Positions 29,782 to 39,164 of a stretch of DNA of 64,000 nt are shown here, in pieces. The position numbers and the translations under genes are program-made. The notes under the pieces were generated by a model. The model saw only the letters and a list, made by a program, of their open reading frames with translations, was not told where the DNA came from and made no database searches. Within the stretch, counting starts at the first letter, position 1; each line of letters opens with the position of its first letter. The DNA is taken from contig NZ_AP024885.1 in assembly GCF_024346975.1 (NCBI RefSeq), forward strand, positions 248,001 through 312,000, written 5' to 3'. This stretch comes from Vibrio neonatus. GTDB taxonomy: Bacteria; Pseudomonadota; Gammaproteobacteria; Enterobacterales; Vibrionaceae.

Positions 29782-30254
29782 ATGAGTTCTTTTCATTGTT
29801 ACTCGCACTAATCGATGACATGTTTTTTGCCGCTATTCCTGCGGTCGGCTTTGCGTTGGTATTCAATGTCCCTAAGAATGCGCTTTTTTATTGTGCCTTA
29901 GGTGGCGCTGTTGGGCATGGTTCGCGTTTCTTTATGATGCACTTTGGCATGCCTATAGAATGGGCGACTTTGTTTGCCGCTACCTTAGTAGGTTTTATTG
30001 GTGTGATTTGGTCACGTCGTTTTTTGGCGCATCCAAAAGTGTTCACCGTGGCGGCTATGATCCCTATGGTTCCGGGGGTGTATGCCTTTAATGCCATGAT
30101 AGCGATGGTAGAAATTAACCAAACAGGCTATACCCCAGTATTATTTGCCAGTTTGATAGAGAATTTCCTGACCGCAATGTTTATCATTGCAGGACTTGCA
30201 GTTGGGCTCGCTATGCCTGGATTGTTTATTTATCGTCGTCGTCCTATCGTTTAA
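29778..30254 (+). CDS. yjjB: ThrE-like exporter subunit YjjB
   Basis: A 158-residue membrane protein with four or five hydrophobic segments and the DUF3815/ThrE_2 pattern FNVPKNALFYCALGGAVGHGSRF and MIPMVPGVYAF. The ATG at 29778 overlaps the yjjP stop; a longer frame starting at 29724 lies inside yjjP and is not preferred. It completes the YjjP exporter. folA follows ten bases later, so folA may be read from the same transcript. Confidence 0.9.
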   Translation: MNEFFSLLLALIDDMFFAAIPAVGFALVFNVPKNALFYCALGGAVGHGSRFFMMHFGMPIEWATLFAATLVGFIGVIWSRRFLAHPKVFTVAAMIPMVPGVYAFNAMIAMVEINQTGYTPVLFASLIENFLTAMFIIAGLAVGLAMPGLFIYRRRPIV

Positions 30255-30264
30255 AGGAACATCA

Positions 30265-30753
30265 ATGATCATTAGTATGATTGCCGCTATGGCTCACAAC
30301 CGTGTTATCGGTAAAGACAATCAAATGCCGTGGCATTTACCAGCAGATTTTGCTTGGTTTAAAAAGTGCACTATGGGTAAGCCTGTGATTATGGGTCGTA
30401 AAACCTATGAGTCTATTGGTCGTCCTTTACCGGGGCGTCATAACTTGGTGATTAGCCGTGATTCGCAGTTACAAATTGACGGTGTCACTACGGTCACTTC
30501 GATTGAGCAAGCGTTACAGTTAGTTGCAGACGAAGCCGAGGTGATGATTATTGGCGGCGGCTCTATCTATCAGCACTGCTTACCTTTAGCCAACAAGCTG
30601 TATTTAACTCATATCGATTTAGAAGTGGCAGGAGATACGCAATTTCCTGATTGGGGTGAGCATTGGACGCAAAGCTACAGTGAAACCTTCGCCGCTGATG
30701 AGAAAAATGCGCATGCTATGGAGTTTGTTGTTTTAGATAAAGTAGAAAAGTAG
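30265..30753 (+). CDS. folA: Dihydrofolate reductase
   Basis: A 162-residue chromosomal DHFR, beginning MIISMIAAMAHNRVIGKDNQ and PWHLPADFAWFKK, with the active-site Asp in LPADF, the NADPH loop GRKTYESIGRPLPGR and the IGGGSIYQ block. It reduces dihydrofolate to tetrahydrofolate and is the trimethoprim target. The ATG at 30265 has AAAGGAA upstream; the longer frame from 30187 lies inside yjjB. Convergent with apaH, as in the E. coli apaH-folA region. No resistance-type substitutions can be judged by eye. Confidence 0.97.
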   Translation: MIISMIAAMAHNRVIGKDNQMPWHLPADFAWFKKCTMGKPVIMGRKTYESIGRPLPGRHNLVISRDSQLQIDGVTTVTSIEQALQLVADEAEVMIIGGGSIYQHCLPLANKLYLTHIDLEVAGDTQFPDWGEHWTQSYSETFAADEKNAHAMEFVVLDKVEK

Positions 30754-30807
30754 ATAAGCTGAACTTAATCAGCCTATCGATATAAATCTAGATATAAATT
30801 CTCAGTT

Positions 30808-31611
30808 TTAAAGCGCTGCTTGAGTAAAGTAGCGCTTATCTTCCCATCTGAGTAACGTCATATAATTCCCCCACACACAGCCTGTATCCAATCCGATAAC
30901 TTGTGGCGCGTCGATACCCATCAATGCCGCCCAATGCCCAAAAATGGTTTTTTTCGATAGAGGTTTGCGCTGAGTAAGTTCAAACCAAGGCAGTAACTTG
31001 CTCTTATCTTCTTGATCCGGTGGCAACTTACTGGCCATGTCTAAGCGACCATCGTGGTAGCAATAACGCATGCGGGTGAAGGCATTGATGATAAAGCGCA
31101 GACGTTCCATTCCTTGCAGGGAAGGGTGCCAAATATCGGGTGAGTTACCGTACATTTGTTGTATTAGTGACTGCCAATTCTCCCCACGCAATTCCGATTC
31201 TACTTCGGCGGCGGCGGCTTTGGTTTGCGATAAGTCCCATAGAGGGTATATCCCAGCGTGGCTCATTACAAATTCAGGATGCTCGGCAAGCAAAGGTTGT
31301 TGGCGAAGCCACTCGATCAGTTGCTCGCAATCTTCAGCGTCTAAAATAGGTTGGGTTTTGTCTCTTGGCTTCGCGCTATGAATACCGAGTGAAACGGCAA
31401 TAAGATGTAAGTCATGATTACCCAAAACGACTTTGGCAGCATCGCCTAAATCTCGAATAAAGCGTAATGTTTCTAGTGATTTTGGCCCGCGCGCGACCAG
31501 ATCACCGGCGACCCACAGTGTGTCTTTCTCTGGGTTAAAGTGAACTTGTTCAAGTAATAAAAGGAGTTCATCCAAGCAGCCTTGGATATCGCCAACGAGA
31601 TAGTTAGACAA
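30808..31611 (-). CDS. apaH: Symmetrical diadenosine tetraphosphatase ApaH
   Basis: A 267-residue metallophosphatase with GDIQGCLDELLLLL, GDLVARGP, LGNHDLHL and the late AFTRMRYC block, all diagnostic of ApaH. It splits Ap4A into two ADP and also removes Np4 caps from RNA. The only start that keeps the SNYLVGDIQGC N-terminus is a TTG at 31611, a rare codon that would keep translation low; it lies 14 bases after the apaG stop. It is the last gene of the lptD operon. Confidence 0.95.
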   Translation of the reverse strand: MSNYLVGDIQGCLDELLLLLEQVHFNPEKDTLWVAGDLVARGPKSLETLRFIRDLGDAAKVVLGNHDLHLIAVSLGIHSAKPRDKTQPILDAEDCEQLIEWLRQQPLLAEHPEFVMSHAGIYPLWDLSQTKAAAAEVESELRGENWQSLIQQMYGNSPDIWHPSLQGMERLRFIINAFTRMRYCYHDGRLDMASKLPPDQEDKSKLLPWFELTQRKPLSKKTIFGHWAALMGIDAPQVIGLDTGCVWGNYMTLLRWEDKRYFTQAAL

Positions 31612-31625
31612 GTTGTGGCCTCAAA

Positions 31626-32006
31626 TTAGTTAATGATATTAGGTACAGAAAGGCTAAATGGGGATATTTGAGCTCGAAAGCGCTTACCCTCTGCGGTTTG
31701 CATGACATAGTGGCCTTGCATCACGCCGACAGGGGTTTTTAACGCAGTACTGCTGGTGTAGGAGTAATCGTCATTAGAATCGATGACAGGTTGCTCTCCG
31801 ACCACGCCATCACCTTCAACCGTTATTTCTTTGCCGTCACCATCGGTGATTAGCCAGTATCGGGAAAGCAGTTGTACAGGGGTGGGGCTGAGGTTTTTTA
31901 TGGTGATCATGTAAATAAATACATAGTGGCCGCTCTCTGCTTCAGATTGCGCCTCTATGTATTTAGTTTGCACATGACATTTTATACAAGGTTGACTAAC
32001 GTCCAT
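31626..32006 (-). CDS. apaG: ApaG domain protein
   Basis: The 126-residue single-domain ApaG protein (fibronectin type III-like fold) carries [32 protein letters not shown] and the C-terminal [17 protein letters not shown] segment. Bacterial ApaG has been linked to Co2+/Mg2+ handling but has no firm function. It lies between rsmA and apaH as in E. coli. Confidence 0.95.
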   Translation of the reverse strand: MDVSQPCIKCHVQTKYIEAQSEAESGHYVFIYMITIKNLSPTPVQLLSRYWLITDGDGKEITVEGDGVVGEQPVIDSNDDYSYTSSTALKTPVGVMQGHYVMQTAEGKRFRAQISPFSLSVPNIIN

Positions 32007-32036
32007 ATTCGGTCTCCTTGCTAAGGTGGTTAAACC

Positions 32037-32840
32037 TTAGTGATTGTCTGCAAGCCAGTTGGCCATATCGACAAATTGTTTCAGAGTGAGGTTCTCTGGG
32101 CGCATGCTTGGGTTGATATCTAACTGCTCCATAACTTCTGCACTAATCAGTGAGCGGTAGCAGTTACGAATGGTTTTGCGACGCTGGTTAAAGCCATCAC
32201 GACACACTCTATCAAGCCATTTTAGATCTTTTGCTGGGTACGGTAATACTTCGTATGGCATTAGGCGCACGACAGCTGAATCTACTTTCGGTGGTGGTAT
32301 AAATGCTGTTGGTGGCACTTCCAGTACTGGCATTACTTTACAGTAGTACTGCGCCATAACCGTTAGGCGACCATAGGCTTTAGTGCCTGGGCCTGCTGCT
32401 AAGCGATTCACCACTTCTTTTTGCAGCATAAAGTGCATGTCTTGGATGTCTTTGTGAAATTCAAACAAATGGAACATCAAAGGGGTCGAAATGTTGTATG
32501 GCAAGTTACCAAAAATACGTAACTTATTGTTTGGCTTTACCAATTGGGTAAAGTCAAAACGCATAGCATCACCTTCATGGATAGTCAGCTTAGAGCTTAA
32601 ATCCGGGTGATTGCGTAAGCGTTCAGCCAGATCTCTATCTAGCTCAATTACGGTTAACTTATCAACTAATTTACCCACAGGCTCAGTAATTGCGCCTAGG
32701 CCTGGACCAATCTCAACCAAGTTTTGGCCTGGTAGTGGGTTAATAGATGAAACGATTCCGTCGATAATGTACGGGTCGTTTAGAAAGTTTTGACCAAAAC
32801 GTTTACGCGCTTTGTGTCCTAAGTGGACATCATTTCTCAT
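32037..32840 (-). CDS. rsmA: 16S rRNA A1518/A1519 dimethyltransferase RsmA (KsgA)
   Basis: The 267-residue protein has the SAM-binding start [18 protein letters not shown], motif [15 protein letters not shown], motif [17 protein letters not shown] (catalytic NLPY) and the C-terminal [10 protein letters not shown] element. It dimethylates two adenosines near the 3' end of 16S rRNA in late 30S assembly, and its loss gives kasugamycin resistance. Its ATG overlaps the pdxA stop by four bases, giving translational coupling. Confidence 0.97.
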   Translation of the reverse strand: MRNDVHLGHKARKRFGQNFLNDPYIIDGIVSSINPLPGQNLVEIGPGLGAITEPVGKLVDKLTVIELDRDLAERLRNHPDLSSKLTIHEGDAMRFDFTQLVKPNNKLRIFGNLPYNISTPLMFHLFEFHKDIQDMHFMLQKEVVNRLAAGPGTKAYGRLTVMAQYYCKVMPVLEVPPTAFIPPPKVDSAVVRLMPYEVLPYPAKDLKWLDRVCRDGFNQRRKTIRNCYRSLISAEVMEQLDINPSMRPENLTLKQFVDMANWLADNH

Positions 32841-33823
32841 TGTTTTTTCTCAACTAATTCAATCGCGTGGGACAGTGCCGTTTGGAAGCTGCCTGTATCC
32901 GCGTTACCTGTGCCGGCCAAATCTAAGGCTGTACCATGATCGACAGAGGTTCTTATAAAGGGTAGACCCAGAGTAATATTAACGGAACTTCCAAAGCCTT
33001 TGTATTTTAGCACTGGAAGTACTTGGTCGTGGTACATACCCAAAATCACATCAGCATCTTCTAGATACTTGTGATTAAAAATGGTGTCTGCAGGTAGTGG
33101 ACCAACAATGTCCATACCTTGTTCTCTTAGCTTATCTAAAGTGGGAGAAATCGTTTCGATTTCTTCTTGCCCTAAACAGCCGTCTTCTCCCGCATGAGGG
33201 TTTAATCCACACACATAAATGCGAGGGTTTGGCAGAGCAAACTTAGTGACCATATCCTTATGTAGAATCTGCATAATTTGCTCGATTCTTTCTTCGGTTA
33301 CTGCTTTTGACACATAAGCCAATGGAATGTGTGTCGTCACCAACGCAACTTTGAGTCCTTCTGTTGCTAGCATCATCACCACCATAGGGGTATCAGATTG
33401 CTCAGCGAAAAACTCGGTATGCCCACTAAAGGCAACACCAGCTCGGTTAATGACCCCCTTGTGCACGGGGCCGGTAACTATAGCGGCAAACTCATCATTC
33501 ATACAGCCTTGTGCGGCTCTTTCTAAGGTTTTTAGAACATAATGGCCGTTAGCTTCGTTGAGTTGACCGATTACGGTCTGTTGCGCCAATGGAATGTGTT
33601 CTACCACCAATTGGCCTTTTTGCTGCGGTGTTGGCTTGCTATTGGCATCATAATCAACAATGTCGACCTCAATACCAAGATGCTGTGCGCGCTGTTGTAG
33701 CATCTCTTTATCGGCGCACACCACTAATTGGTGCGGATAAGGATTATCGGCTAACGATAAAACAAGATCTGGGCCAATACCGGCAGGTTCACCGGCTGTA
33801 ATTATGATTCGATTACAATGCAT
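32837..33823 (-). CDS. pdxA: 4-hydroxythreonine-4-phosphate dehydrogenase PdxA
   Basis: The 328-residue enzyme begins [20 protein letters not shown]. The metal-binding histidines lie in [30 protein letters not shown] and [13 protein letters not shown]. It makes the substrate of PdxJ in pyridoxal phosphate synthesis. I chose the ATG 16 codons into the longest frame because it matches E. coli PdxA; this start lies inside the end of surA (11-base overlap). Confidence 0.96.
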   Translation of the reverse strand: MHCNRIIITAGEPAGIGPDLVLSLADNPYPHQLVVCADKEMLQQRAQHLGIEVDIVDYDANSKPTPQQKGQLVVEHIPLAQQTVIGQLNEANGHYVLKTLERAAQGCMNDEFAAIVTGPVHKGVINRAGVAFSGHTEFFAEQSDTPMVVMMLATEGLKVALVTTHIPLAYVSKAVTEERIEQIMQILHKDMVTKFALPNPRIYVCGLNPHAGEDGCLGQEEIETISPTLDKLREQGMDIVGPLPADTIFNHKYLEDADVILGMYHDQVLPVLKYKGFGSSVNITLGLPFIRTSVDHGTALDLAGTGNADTGSFQTALSHAIELVEKKQ

Positions 33824-35123
33824 CGTCAGCCTCTTCAGAATCTTGTTTGTCGAGTCTTTCAATGAAAGCACTGGCTCTTAATTCTTGCATCCACGCTGAG
33901 GCTTCTTCGTTAAACTTACGATTAAACAGAATGCGATAAGCCTTATTAGTCATAGCGCTGTCGGTGCGATCTTCTTGACGACGATCTAGCACTTCAACAA
34001 TATGCCAGCCATGCACGGTTTCAAATGGTTCACTGATTTGACCAACAGGCAGTGTTTCTACTTGGTGTTTAAATTCAGGTACATATAGATCCGGTGTTTG
34101 GTAGCCAAGTTCACCGTCATTTGCTGCAGAACCTGTATCGGCACTGTATTGTCGTGCTAGCTCACCAAAGGTAGCTTCACCAGATTTGATTTTACGAATG
34201 AAATCATACAGCTCACGTTTAGCGCCTTCATCACTCAAAATAACGGAGGTTTTAATCAAGATATGACGTGCATTAACTTCGGTTACGGCAACGGTTTTTA
34301 GCCCTCGAACATCATTCACTTTTAAGATGTGAAAACCAATACCGCTACGGAAAGGACCAATAATGGCGTCTTTACCTTGCGAGGTGATTTGGTCTGCAAA
34401 GATGGTAGGCATTTCTTCTTTATGCATCCAGCCCCACTCACCGCCTTCTAAGGCTTTTGGGCCTTTTGAATATGCGATAGCGAGATCGGCAAATTTCTCA
34501 CCATTTTTCAGTCTTTCGACTAGCTTATTGGCTTCTTCTTCCACTTCGGCTTTAGATTGATCATCATTGAAACGCAGTTGGATATGACTGATGTCGTAGT
34601 TCACATCTTTATTGGTTTCTTTGGCTAGCATGCCAGCCAATGTTTCGACTTCTGCCGGTAGGATATTGATGCGACGACGCACCAACGCATTACGCGCTTC
34701 TGAGATAGCCACTTCGGTGCGAATTTGCTCACGGAACTCAGTGTAGCTAAGACCTTTTGCTTTCACGCTCGCCAACAGTTGAGCTTGGCTTTGATTATTT
34801 TTATCCGCAATGCTTTGGATGGCTTGATCAAGGCGATTGTCGTCAATGCGCACGCCAATACGCTTGGCTTCTTGTGATTGCAGTTCATCCATAATCAACT
34901 TATCGATGACTTGCTCTTTAAGTACGTCGCCTTCAGGAAGTGCCTGTTTATTTTCTTGGACGTTGAGCTTAAGTGTTTTCATCGCACTATCGATATCGCT
35001 TTGTAAAATCACGCCATCGTTAACGATTACTACTACTCGGTCTAATTCAACTGGCGCCGCTACAGTCATAGCAGGTATCAGTATTAGGATCATCGAAGCA
35101 ATGAGTCGTTTAAACATATTCAT
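33813..35123 (-). CDS. surA: Periplasmic chaperone and peptidyl-prolyl isomerase SurA
   Basis: A 436-residue protein with a signal peptide ([17 protein letters not shown]), an N-terminal chaperone domain ([15 protein letters not shown]) and two parvulin domains: one near residues 175-275 ([11 protein letters not shown]) and one near 290-385 ([25 protein letters not shown]). It escorts unfolded outer membrane proteins, including LptD made from the gene just upstream, to the Bam complex. Forty-eight bases separate it from lptD. Confidence 0.97.
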   Translation of the reverse strand: MNMFKRLIASMILILIPAMTVAAPVELDRVVVIVNDGVILQSDIDSAMKTLKLNVQENKQALPEGDVLKEQVIDKLIMDELQSQEAKRIGVRIDDNRLDQAIQSIADKNNQSQAQLLASVKAKGLSYTEFREQIRTEVAISEARNALVRRRINILPAEVETLAGMLAKETNKDVNYDISHIQLRFNDDQSKAEVEEEANKLVERLKNGEKFADLAIAYSKGPKALEGGEWGWMHKEEMPTIFADQITSQGKDAIIGPFRSGIGFHILKVNDVRGLKTVAVTEVNARHILIKTSVILSDEGAKRELYDFIRKIKSGEATFGELARQYSADTGSAANDGELGYQTPDLYVPEFKHQVETLPVGQISEPFETVHGWHIVEVLDRRQEDRTDSAMTNKAYRILFNRKFNEEASAWMQELRASAFIERLDKQDSEEADDAL

Positions 35124-35171
35124 TTGTTTTCCAATACATCTTAATGATCACCGGTGTATTCCAGTGAAATT

Positions 35172-37613
35172 TTAGTTATTCAAATAGAAAGGACGACCGT
35201 AACCTAGAGCGTTACCTCCGTCACCATAATCTGTTCCAAAATTAGTGCCAAATCCAATAATGCCGATATTGAAGCTAATATTCTCTTCATATTCAGGCCC
35301 TGGAGTATGAATCCCGACATTATCCCATGAGCGCAATTGGTCTGTGTAGGTGATACCCACATACCAACAATCAGAGGTATAAGTGACGCGAGCCAATGCT
35401 TCTAGCATGATGTTTTCAGTCGTATCGTAGAAGTACTGACCGTTAACATTCCAGTTTTTATTGATCTTATATCCGCCTAATAAACCCACTTGCGAGATAC
35501 CATCAGTGGTGATGTTATCTAGGTTGATAGAGCTACCTACGGTCTTATCAAGATAACTTCTGGTGACATAGCGATAGTTTGTTTGTATGTATCCAGCACC
35601 TTGACGGTATTCAATGGTGCTATCGGCTAACTGTATTTCTTCTGCGCTAATATCATATTGCAACCCGCCATGATAGAAGAGGTAGTCATTGAAGTTAAAG
35701 TCACTTTCAATCGCCCAAGCAGAGTAGTTAGAATCAGCGGTATCTGTATCGCTAGAATCTGTGTTTAAGTAGTAGATCTGGCCAAAGGAGAGGTTCATTC
35801 TCTCTTTGTAGCTAGAGTCATAAAAACGAGTCGTGGCACCATAACTAATTTGGTTAGCGGCCGCTATTTTATCTACGCCACTGTATTTACGAGTTCTGAA
35901 CAAGCCATAGTAGTCCGTTTGCAGCAGGGTAGTATCGTAGTCGTAAATATTGCTTTGGTCTTCATACGGTACATACAAATACTGCACTTTAGGTTCTAGA
36001 GTTTGGGTGTAACCATCTATGAAAGTGGTATCTCGCTCAAGAAACAATGTACCGGTACTACGAAACTCTGGGATTGAGCGGAACACTTCCGAGTCGAGGT
36101 TTTTAGGATCGGTAATATCATCTAGGTCTTGATGGTAATAAGTGCCTAATAAACGCCCTTCGCTTTCCCAACTGCCCCAAGTGGTGTTCAGTGGCACGGT
36201 CAAACCGGGTTCAATATGAACACGGGTAGCATCTTTTGGTTTTACTTTACGCGCATCATCGGTAGAAAACTGTGTGATGTGACTGATCACGTCAAAATCG
36301 AGGTTCGGCATCAGCTGAGGATAAAAATAGTGCGCACTCAACTGCGGCAACATCCGATAAGGGAGGTTGGTCGTAGTGGATAACAGCTGAAAATCACGCA
36401 CTAATAAACTGGTGTCCCAGTGCTCATTACGATAAGAGACTTTACCTTGTTGCAGTAATTGTCCGTCTTCTCGCTCACCTATGTTCGATGAGATGTCTCT
36501 AAAGTAATAAATGTCACTGACTTTTGCATAGTCAACTTCCAGTTTCCAGTTGCGATCAAATACACCATAGTGGCTGTAGCCAAAGCCCCAACGATCGCCG
36601 AGCTCTGGGTATTTTTGGTCGTCAGCTAGGTATTGAGCGTCAATCTGACCGCGACCCCAGTCACTCAGGTATCTAAACTTAGCGTCAGTTTGTAATCCAC
36701 GTTCAGACATATATTTGAACGTAGTTTCTAAATCATAATTGGGCGCAAGGTTCCAATAAATCGGGACTTCTAACTCAAAGCCGTCACTGGTGCCATAAGC
36801 AACCGTTGGATATAAAAAGCCGGTTTTACGATTATCACCAATAGGCACGGTTAGCCATGGTAGATAAAAAACAGGAACTTTCTGGATTTCAAAGCGCGGG
36901 TTATACAGCGTCGCTTCTTCGGCTTCTTGGTCTATTTCAATTGAGGATGAAACCAAGCGCCATGAGTCATCATCTTCTGGACAAGAAGTGATTGAGCCAT
37001 CTTTCAACTCATAATACAGCTTACCTTCGGCACGAATCACCTTGGCATCACCACGTCCGTTTTGACATAGCAACTGATAGTTGGCCATTTCTAGCGTAGT
37101 AACATCGGTATCAAGGTTGGTGGTAGCTGTATCAGAAACCGTTTTGATTTGACCGTTGGCCATTTTTACGTTGCCTTTGGCAACTATGGTGTTTTGCTCT
37201 TGATAGAGAGTAACGCTATCGGCATCAAGGCGTTTGTTGCCTTGTGTCACTTCTACATTGCCGCTGTAAGTGGCTTCTTTGCCATTGATTCCATCAAGAG
37301 AATCAGCTTCAACATTGGTCGGTAGCGAGTTTGCTTGGTCGGCATCATCAGGAGGTAGGCACTGTGACGTCAGATCAAAGGTTTGGTCTTTGGCTGCAGA
37401 AAGCAGTGCGGTCAACTCAGCAGCAGGAGCTGAATCTTGCTCTGGTGTTGAATTGTCTGTGGAGTCATTCTGAGAGTCATTAAGATCAACATTTGCAACC
37501 GATCCTTGATCTTCAGGGGAGTTCTCCTGCACACTAGTTTCCGCCTGCGCATTTGTAACCAACAACGCAGTGGTTATAGAAAGAGCTAGCCAGGTGCGGG
37601 GAAATTTTGACAT
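35172..37613 (-). CDS. lptD: LPS assembly protein LptD
   Basis: The 813-residue protein has a signal peptide (LALSITTALLVTNAQA), an acidic low-complexity insert, an N-terminal OstA/LptA-like domain (NGKEATYSGNVEVTQGNKRLDADSV) and a large C-terminal beta-barrel. With LptE it inserts LPS into the outer leaflet. The start at 37613 has AAGGAAG upstream and is preferred over a frame 34 codons longer. Cysteines are at DLTSQC, LLCQNG, ITSCPED and TSDCWYVG; the paired C-terminal CC of E. coli is a single Cys here. A sigmaE-like promoter precedes the gene. Confidence 0.96.
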   Translation of the reverse strand: MSKFPRTWLALSITTALLVTNAQAETSVQENSPEDQGSVANVDLNDSQNDSTDNSTPEQDSAPAAELTALLSAAKDQTFDLTSQCLPPDDADQANSLPTNVEADSLDGINGKEATYSGNVEVTQGNKRLDADSVTLYQEQNTIVAKGNVKMANGQIKTVSDTATTNLDTDVTTLEMANYQLLCQNGRGDAKVIRAEGKLYYELKDGSITSCPEDDDSWRLVSSSIEIDQEAEEATLYNPRFEIQKVPVFYLPWLTVPIGDNRKTGFLYPTVAYGTSDGFELEVPIYWNLAPNYDLETTFKYMSERGLQTDAKFRYLSDWGRGQIDAQYLADDQKYPELGDRWGFGYSHYGVFDRNWKLEVDYAKVSDIYYFRDISSNIGEREDGQLLQQGKVSYRNEHWDTSLLVRDFQLLSTTTNLPYRMLPQLSAHYFYPQLMPNLDFDVISHITQFSTDDARKVKPKDATRVHIEPGLTVPLNTTWGSWESEGRLLGTYYHQDLDDITDPKNLDSEVFRSIPEFRSTGTLFLERDTTFIDGYTQTLEPKVQYLYVPYEDQSNIYDYDTTLLQTDYYGLFRTRKYSGVDKIAAANQISYGATTRFYDSSYKERMNLSFGQIYYLNTDSSDTDTADSNYSAWAIESDFNFNDYLFYHGGLQYDISAEEIQLADSTIEYRQGAGYIQTNYRYVTRSYLDKTVGSSINLDNITTDGISQVGLLGGYKINKNWNVNGQYFYDTTENIMLEALARVTYTSDCWYVGITYTDQLRSWDNVGIHTPGPEYEENISFNIGIIGFGTNFGTDYGDGGNALGYGRPFYLNN

Positions 37614-37655
37614 CGAATAGAAACTTCCTTGATGATGAATAAGTCCGTAGACTGT

Positions 37656-37684
37656 AGTTGACCGTTTACTCGGCAGAATGTTCC
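37656..37684 (-). promoter_or_regulatory. SigmaE-like promoter of lptD
   Basis: On the minus strand GGAACAT (37684-37678), 16 bases, then TCAACT (37661-37656). This is close to the sigmaE consensus GGAACTT-N16-TCnnA. E. coli lptD is itself sigmaE-controlled. Confidence 0.55.
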
Positions 37685-37761
37685 TTATGATAATAGAATT
37701 TGGAGCATCAGGCACTAAAAGAGCACATTACTCTATAAAAATTAGTAGATTGAGAAAAAGC

Positions 37762-38607
37762 ATGCATTTTTTTGGCAAAATATTAGGCGCATTTTTTGGT
37801 TTTTTGTTCGGTGGAGCGTTTGGCGCGCTACTCGGGCTGTACATTGGACATAGATTTGATCGAGCAAAAACATTAAGTCGAGCTCGTCAAAGTGGCTTTG
37901 GTGGATTCCAAAGAGGCGCAAATCCAGCGCAACAAGCGGAGTTCTTCCAAGCGGCGTTTTCGGTGATGGGGCATGTTGCTAAGGCAAAAGGTCAAGTTAC
38001 CGAGCAAGAAATTCAACTTGCAAGCATCATGATGCAACGTATGAACTTGGATGAAAACCAAAGACGAACCGCTCAAGAGGCATTTCGTCAAGGTAAGTCG
38101 GCCTCGTTCCCGCTGCGTGATGTGCTAAATCGAGTACGCGAAATTAGCCGTGGCAGACATGATTTAACGCAGTTCTTCCTTGAGCTACAAATTTCAGCGG
38201 CTTTCGCCGATGGTAGTTTGCATCCTAAAGAGCGCGATGTGTTACACATTGTTGCTGAGGTGCTTGGCTTTAGCGCGGCTCAATTGGAGCGCCGTCTAAA
38301 AATGCAAGAAGCGGCGTATCGTTTCCAGCAAAGCGGTGGCTTTGGTGGTCAGCATTCTGGTGGTGGTTATCAGCAGCAAGCGACCACTCAAGACCAATTG
38401 GCCGCGGCTTATGAGATCCTTGGCGTCGAAGCTTCGGCTGAACCAAAAGAGATTAAACGAGCTTATCGCAAGTTGATGAATGAACATCACCCAGACAAAC
38501 TTTCAGCGAAAGGCTTGCCGCCTGAGATGCTGGAAGTGGCAAAAGAAAAAGCACAAGAGATTCAACACGCCTATGATGTAGTTAAGAAAGAGAGAAACTT
38601 TAAATAG
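37762..38607 (+). CDS. djlA: Co-chaperone DjlA
   Basis: The 281-residue type III J-protein has an N-terminal membrane anchor with glycine zipper (FFGKILGAFFGFLFGGAFGALLGLYIGHRFDRA), a central TerB-like domain (residues 60-170), a Gly/Gln-rich linker (QQSGGFGGQHSGGGYQQQ) and a C-terminal J domain with the HPD motif in NEHHPDKLS. It stimulates DnaK at the inner membrane and affects capsule signalling in E. coli. The ATG at 37762 is preferred because it starts the anchor directly. Divergent from lptD, as in E. coli. Confidence 0.95.
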   Translation: MHFFGKILGAFFGFLFGGAFGALLGLYIGHRFDRAKTLSRARQSGFGGFQRGANPAQQAEFFQAAFSVMGHVAKAKGQVTEQEIQLASIMMQRMNLDENQRRTAQEAFRQGKSASFPLRDVLNRVREISRGRHDLTQFFLELQISAAFADGSLHPKERDVLHIVAEVLGFSAAQLERRLKMQEAAYRFQQSGGFGGQHSGGGYQQQATTQDQLAAAYEILGVEASAEPKEIKRAYRKLMNEHHPDKLSAKGLPPEMLEVAKEKAQEIQHAYDVVKKERNFK

Positions 38608-38615
38608 GTAAATTG

Positions 38616-39161
38616 ATGACATTGAGTCATAGCGACGTCTTACACTATTGGTTTACAGAGTTGGAACCACAAGATTGGTTCCGCTCCAATCCAGATGTTG
38701 ATCTGCAAATCAAACAGCGTTTTATGTCGCTACATCAGCAAGCCGTGCAATGTGAGCTTGCTGATTGGCGCGACTCCGCTAGTGGGCGTTTAGCGGAGAT
38801 TATCGTACTCGATCAGTTTTCGCGCAATTTATACCGGCAATCAGCGCTCGCTTTTGCCAATGATTCTTTGGCGTTAGCCTTGGCGCAAGAAGCGGTTTCT
38901 CTTGGCGTTGATAAAACACTGCCTTTGTCACAAAGAAGCTTTCTGTACATGCCTTACATGCATAGTGAGTCTTTACTTATTCATCAGCATGGCTTGCAAT
39001 TATTTACTCAAAGTGATCTTAAAAATAACCGCGAATTTCACCTGCAACACACCGCTATTTTACAGCGCTTTGGCCGATATCCTCATCGTAATCAAGCTTT
39101 AGGCCGAGTCAGCACCCCAGAAGAGCTGACTTTCCTTTCTCAGCCCGGCTCTAGCTTCTAA
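38616..39161 (+). CDS. DUF924 family protein
   Basis: A 181-residue helical protein with the DUF924 blocks VLHYWFTELEPQDWFRSNPDVDLQIKQRF, GRLAEIIVLDQFSRNLYRQSALAFANDSLALA and the FLYMPYMHSESLLIHQHG segment. The fold is TPR-like; no enzymatic function has been established for the family, to my knowledge. It starts nine bases after djlA and could share its transcript. The ATG at 38616 follows AGGTAAATTG. Confidence 0.85.
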   Translation: MTLSHSDVLHYWFTELEPQDWFRSNPDVDLQIKQRFMSLHQQAVQCELADWRDSASGRLAEIIVLDQFSRNLYRQSALAFANDSLALALAQEAVSLGVDKTLPLSQRSFLYMPYMHSESLLIHQHGLQLFTQSDLKNNREFHLQHTAILQRFGRYPHRNQALGRVSTPEELTFLSQPGSSF

Positions 39162-39164
39162 TTT

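Noticed and set aside
30187..30264. Longer folA start inside yjjB
   Set aside because: The 26 extra codons overlap yjjB and do not match DHFR; the ATG at 30265 has a good ribosome site.
37614..37715. 34-codon N-terminal extension of lptD
   Set aside because: It would place residues before the signal peptide and overlap the promoter; the ATG at 37613 has AAGGAAG.
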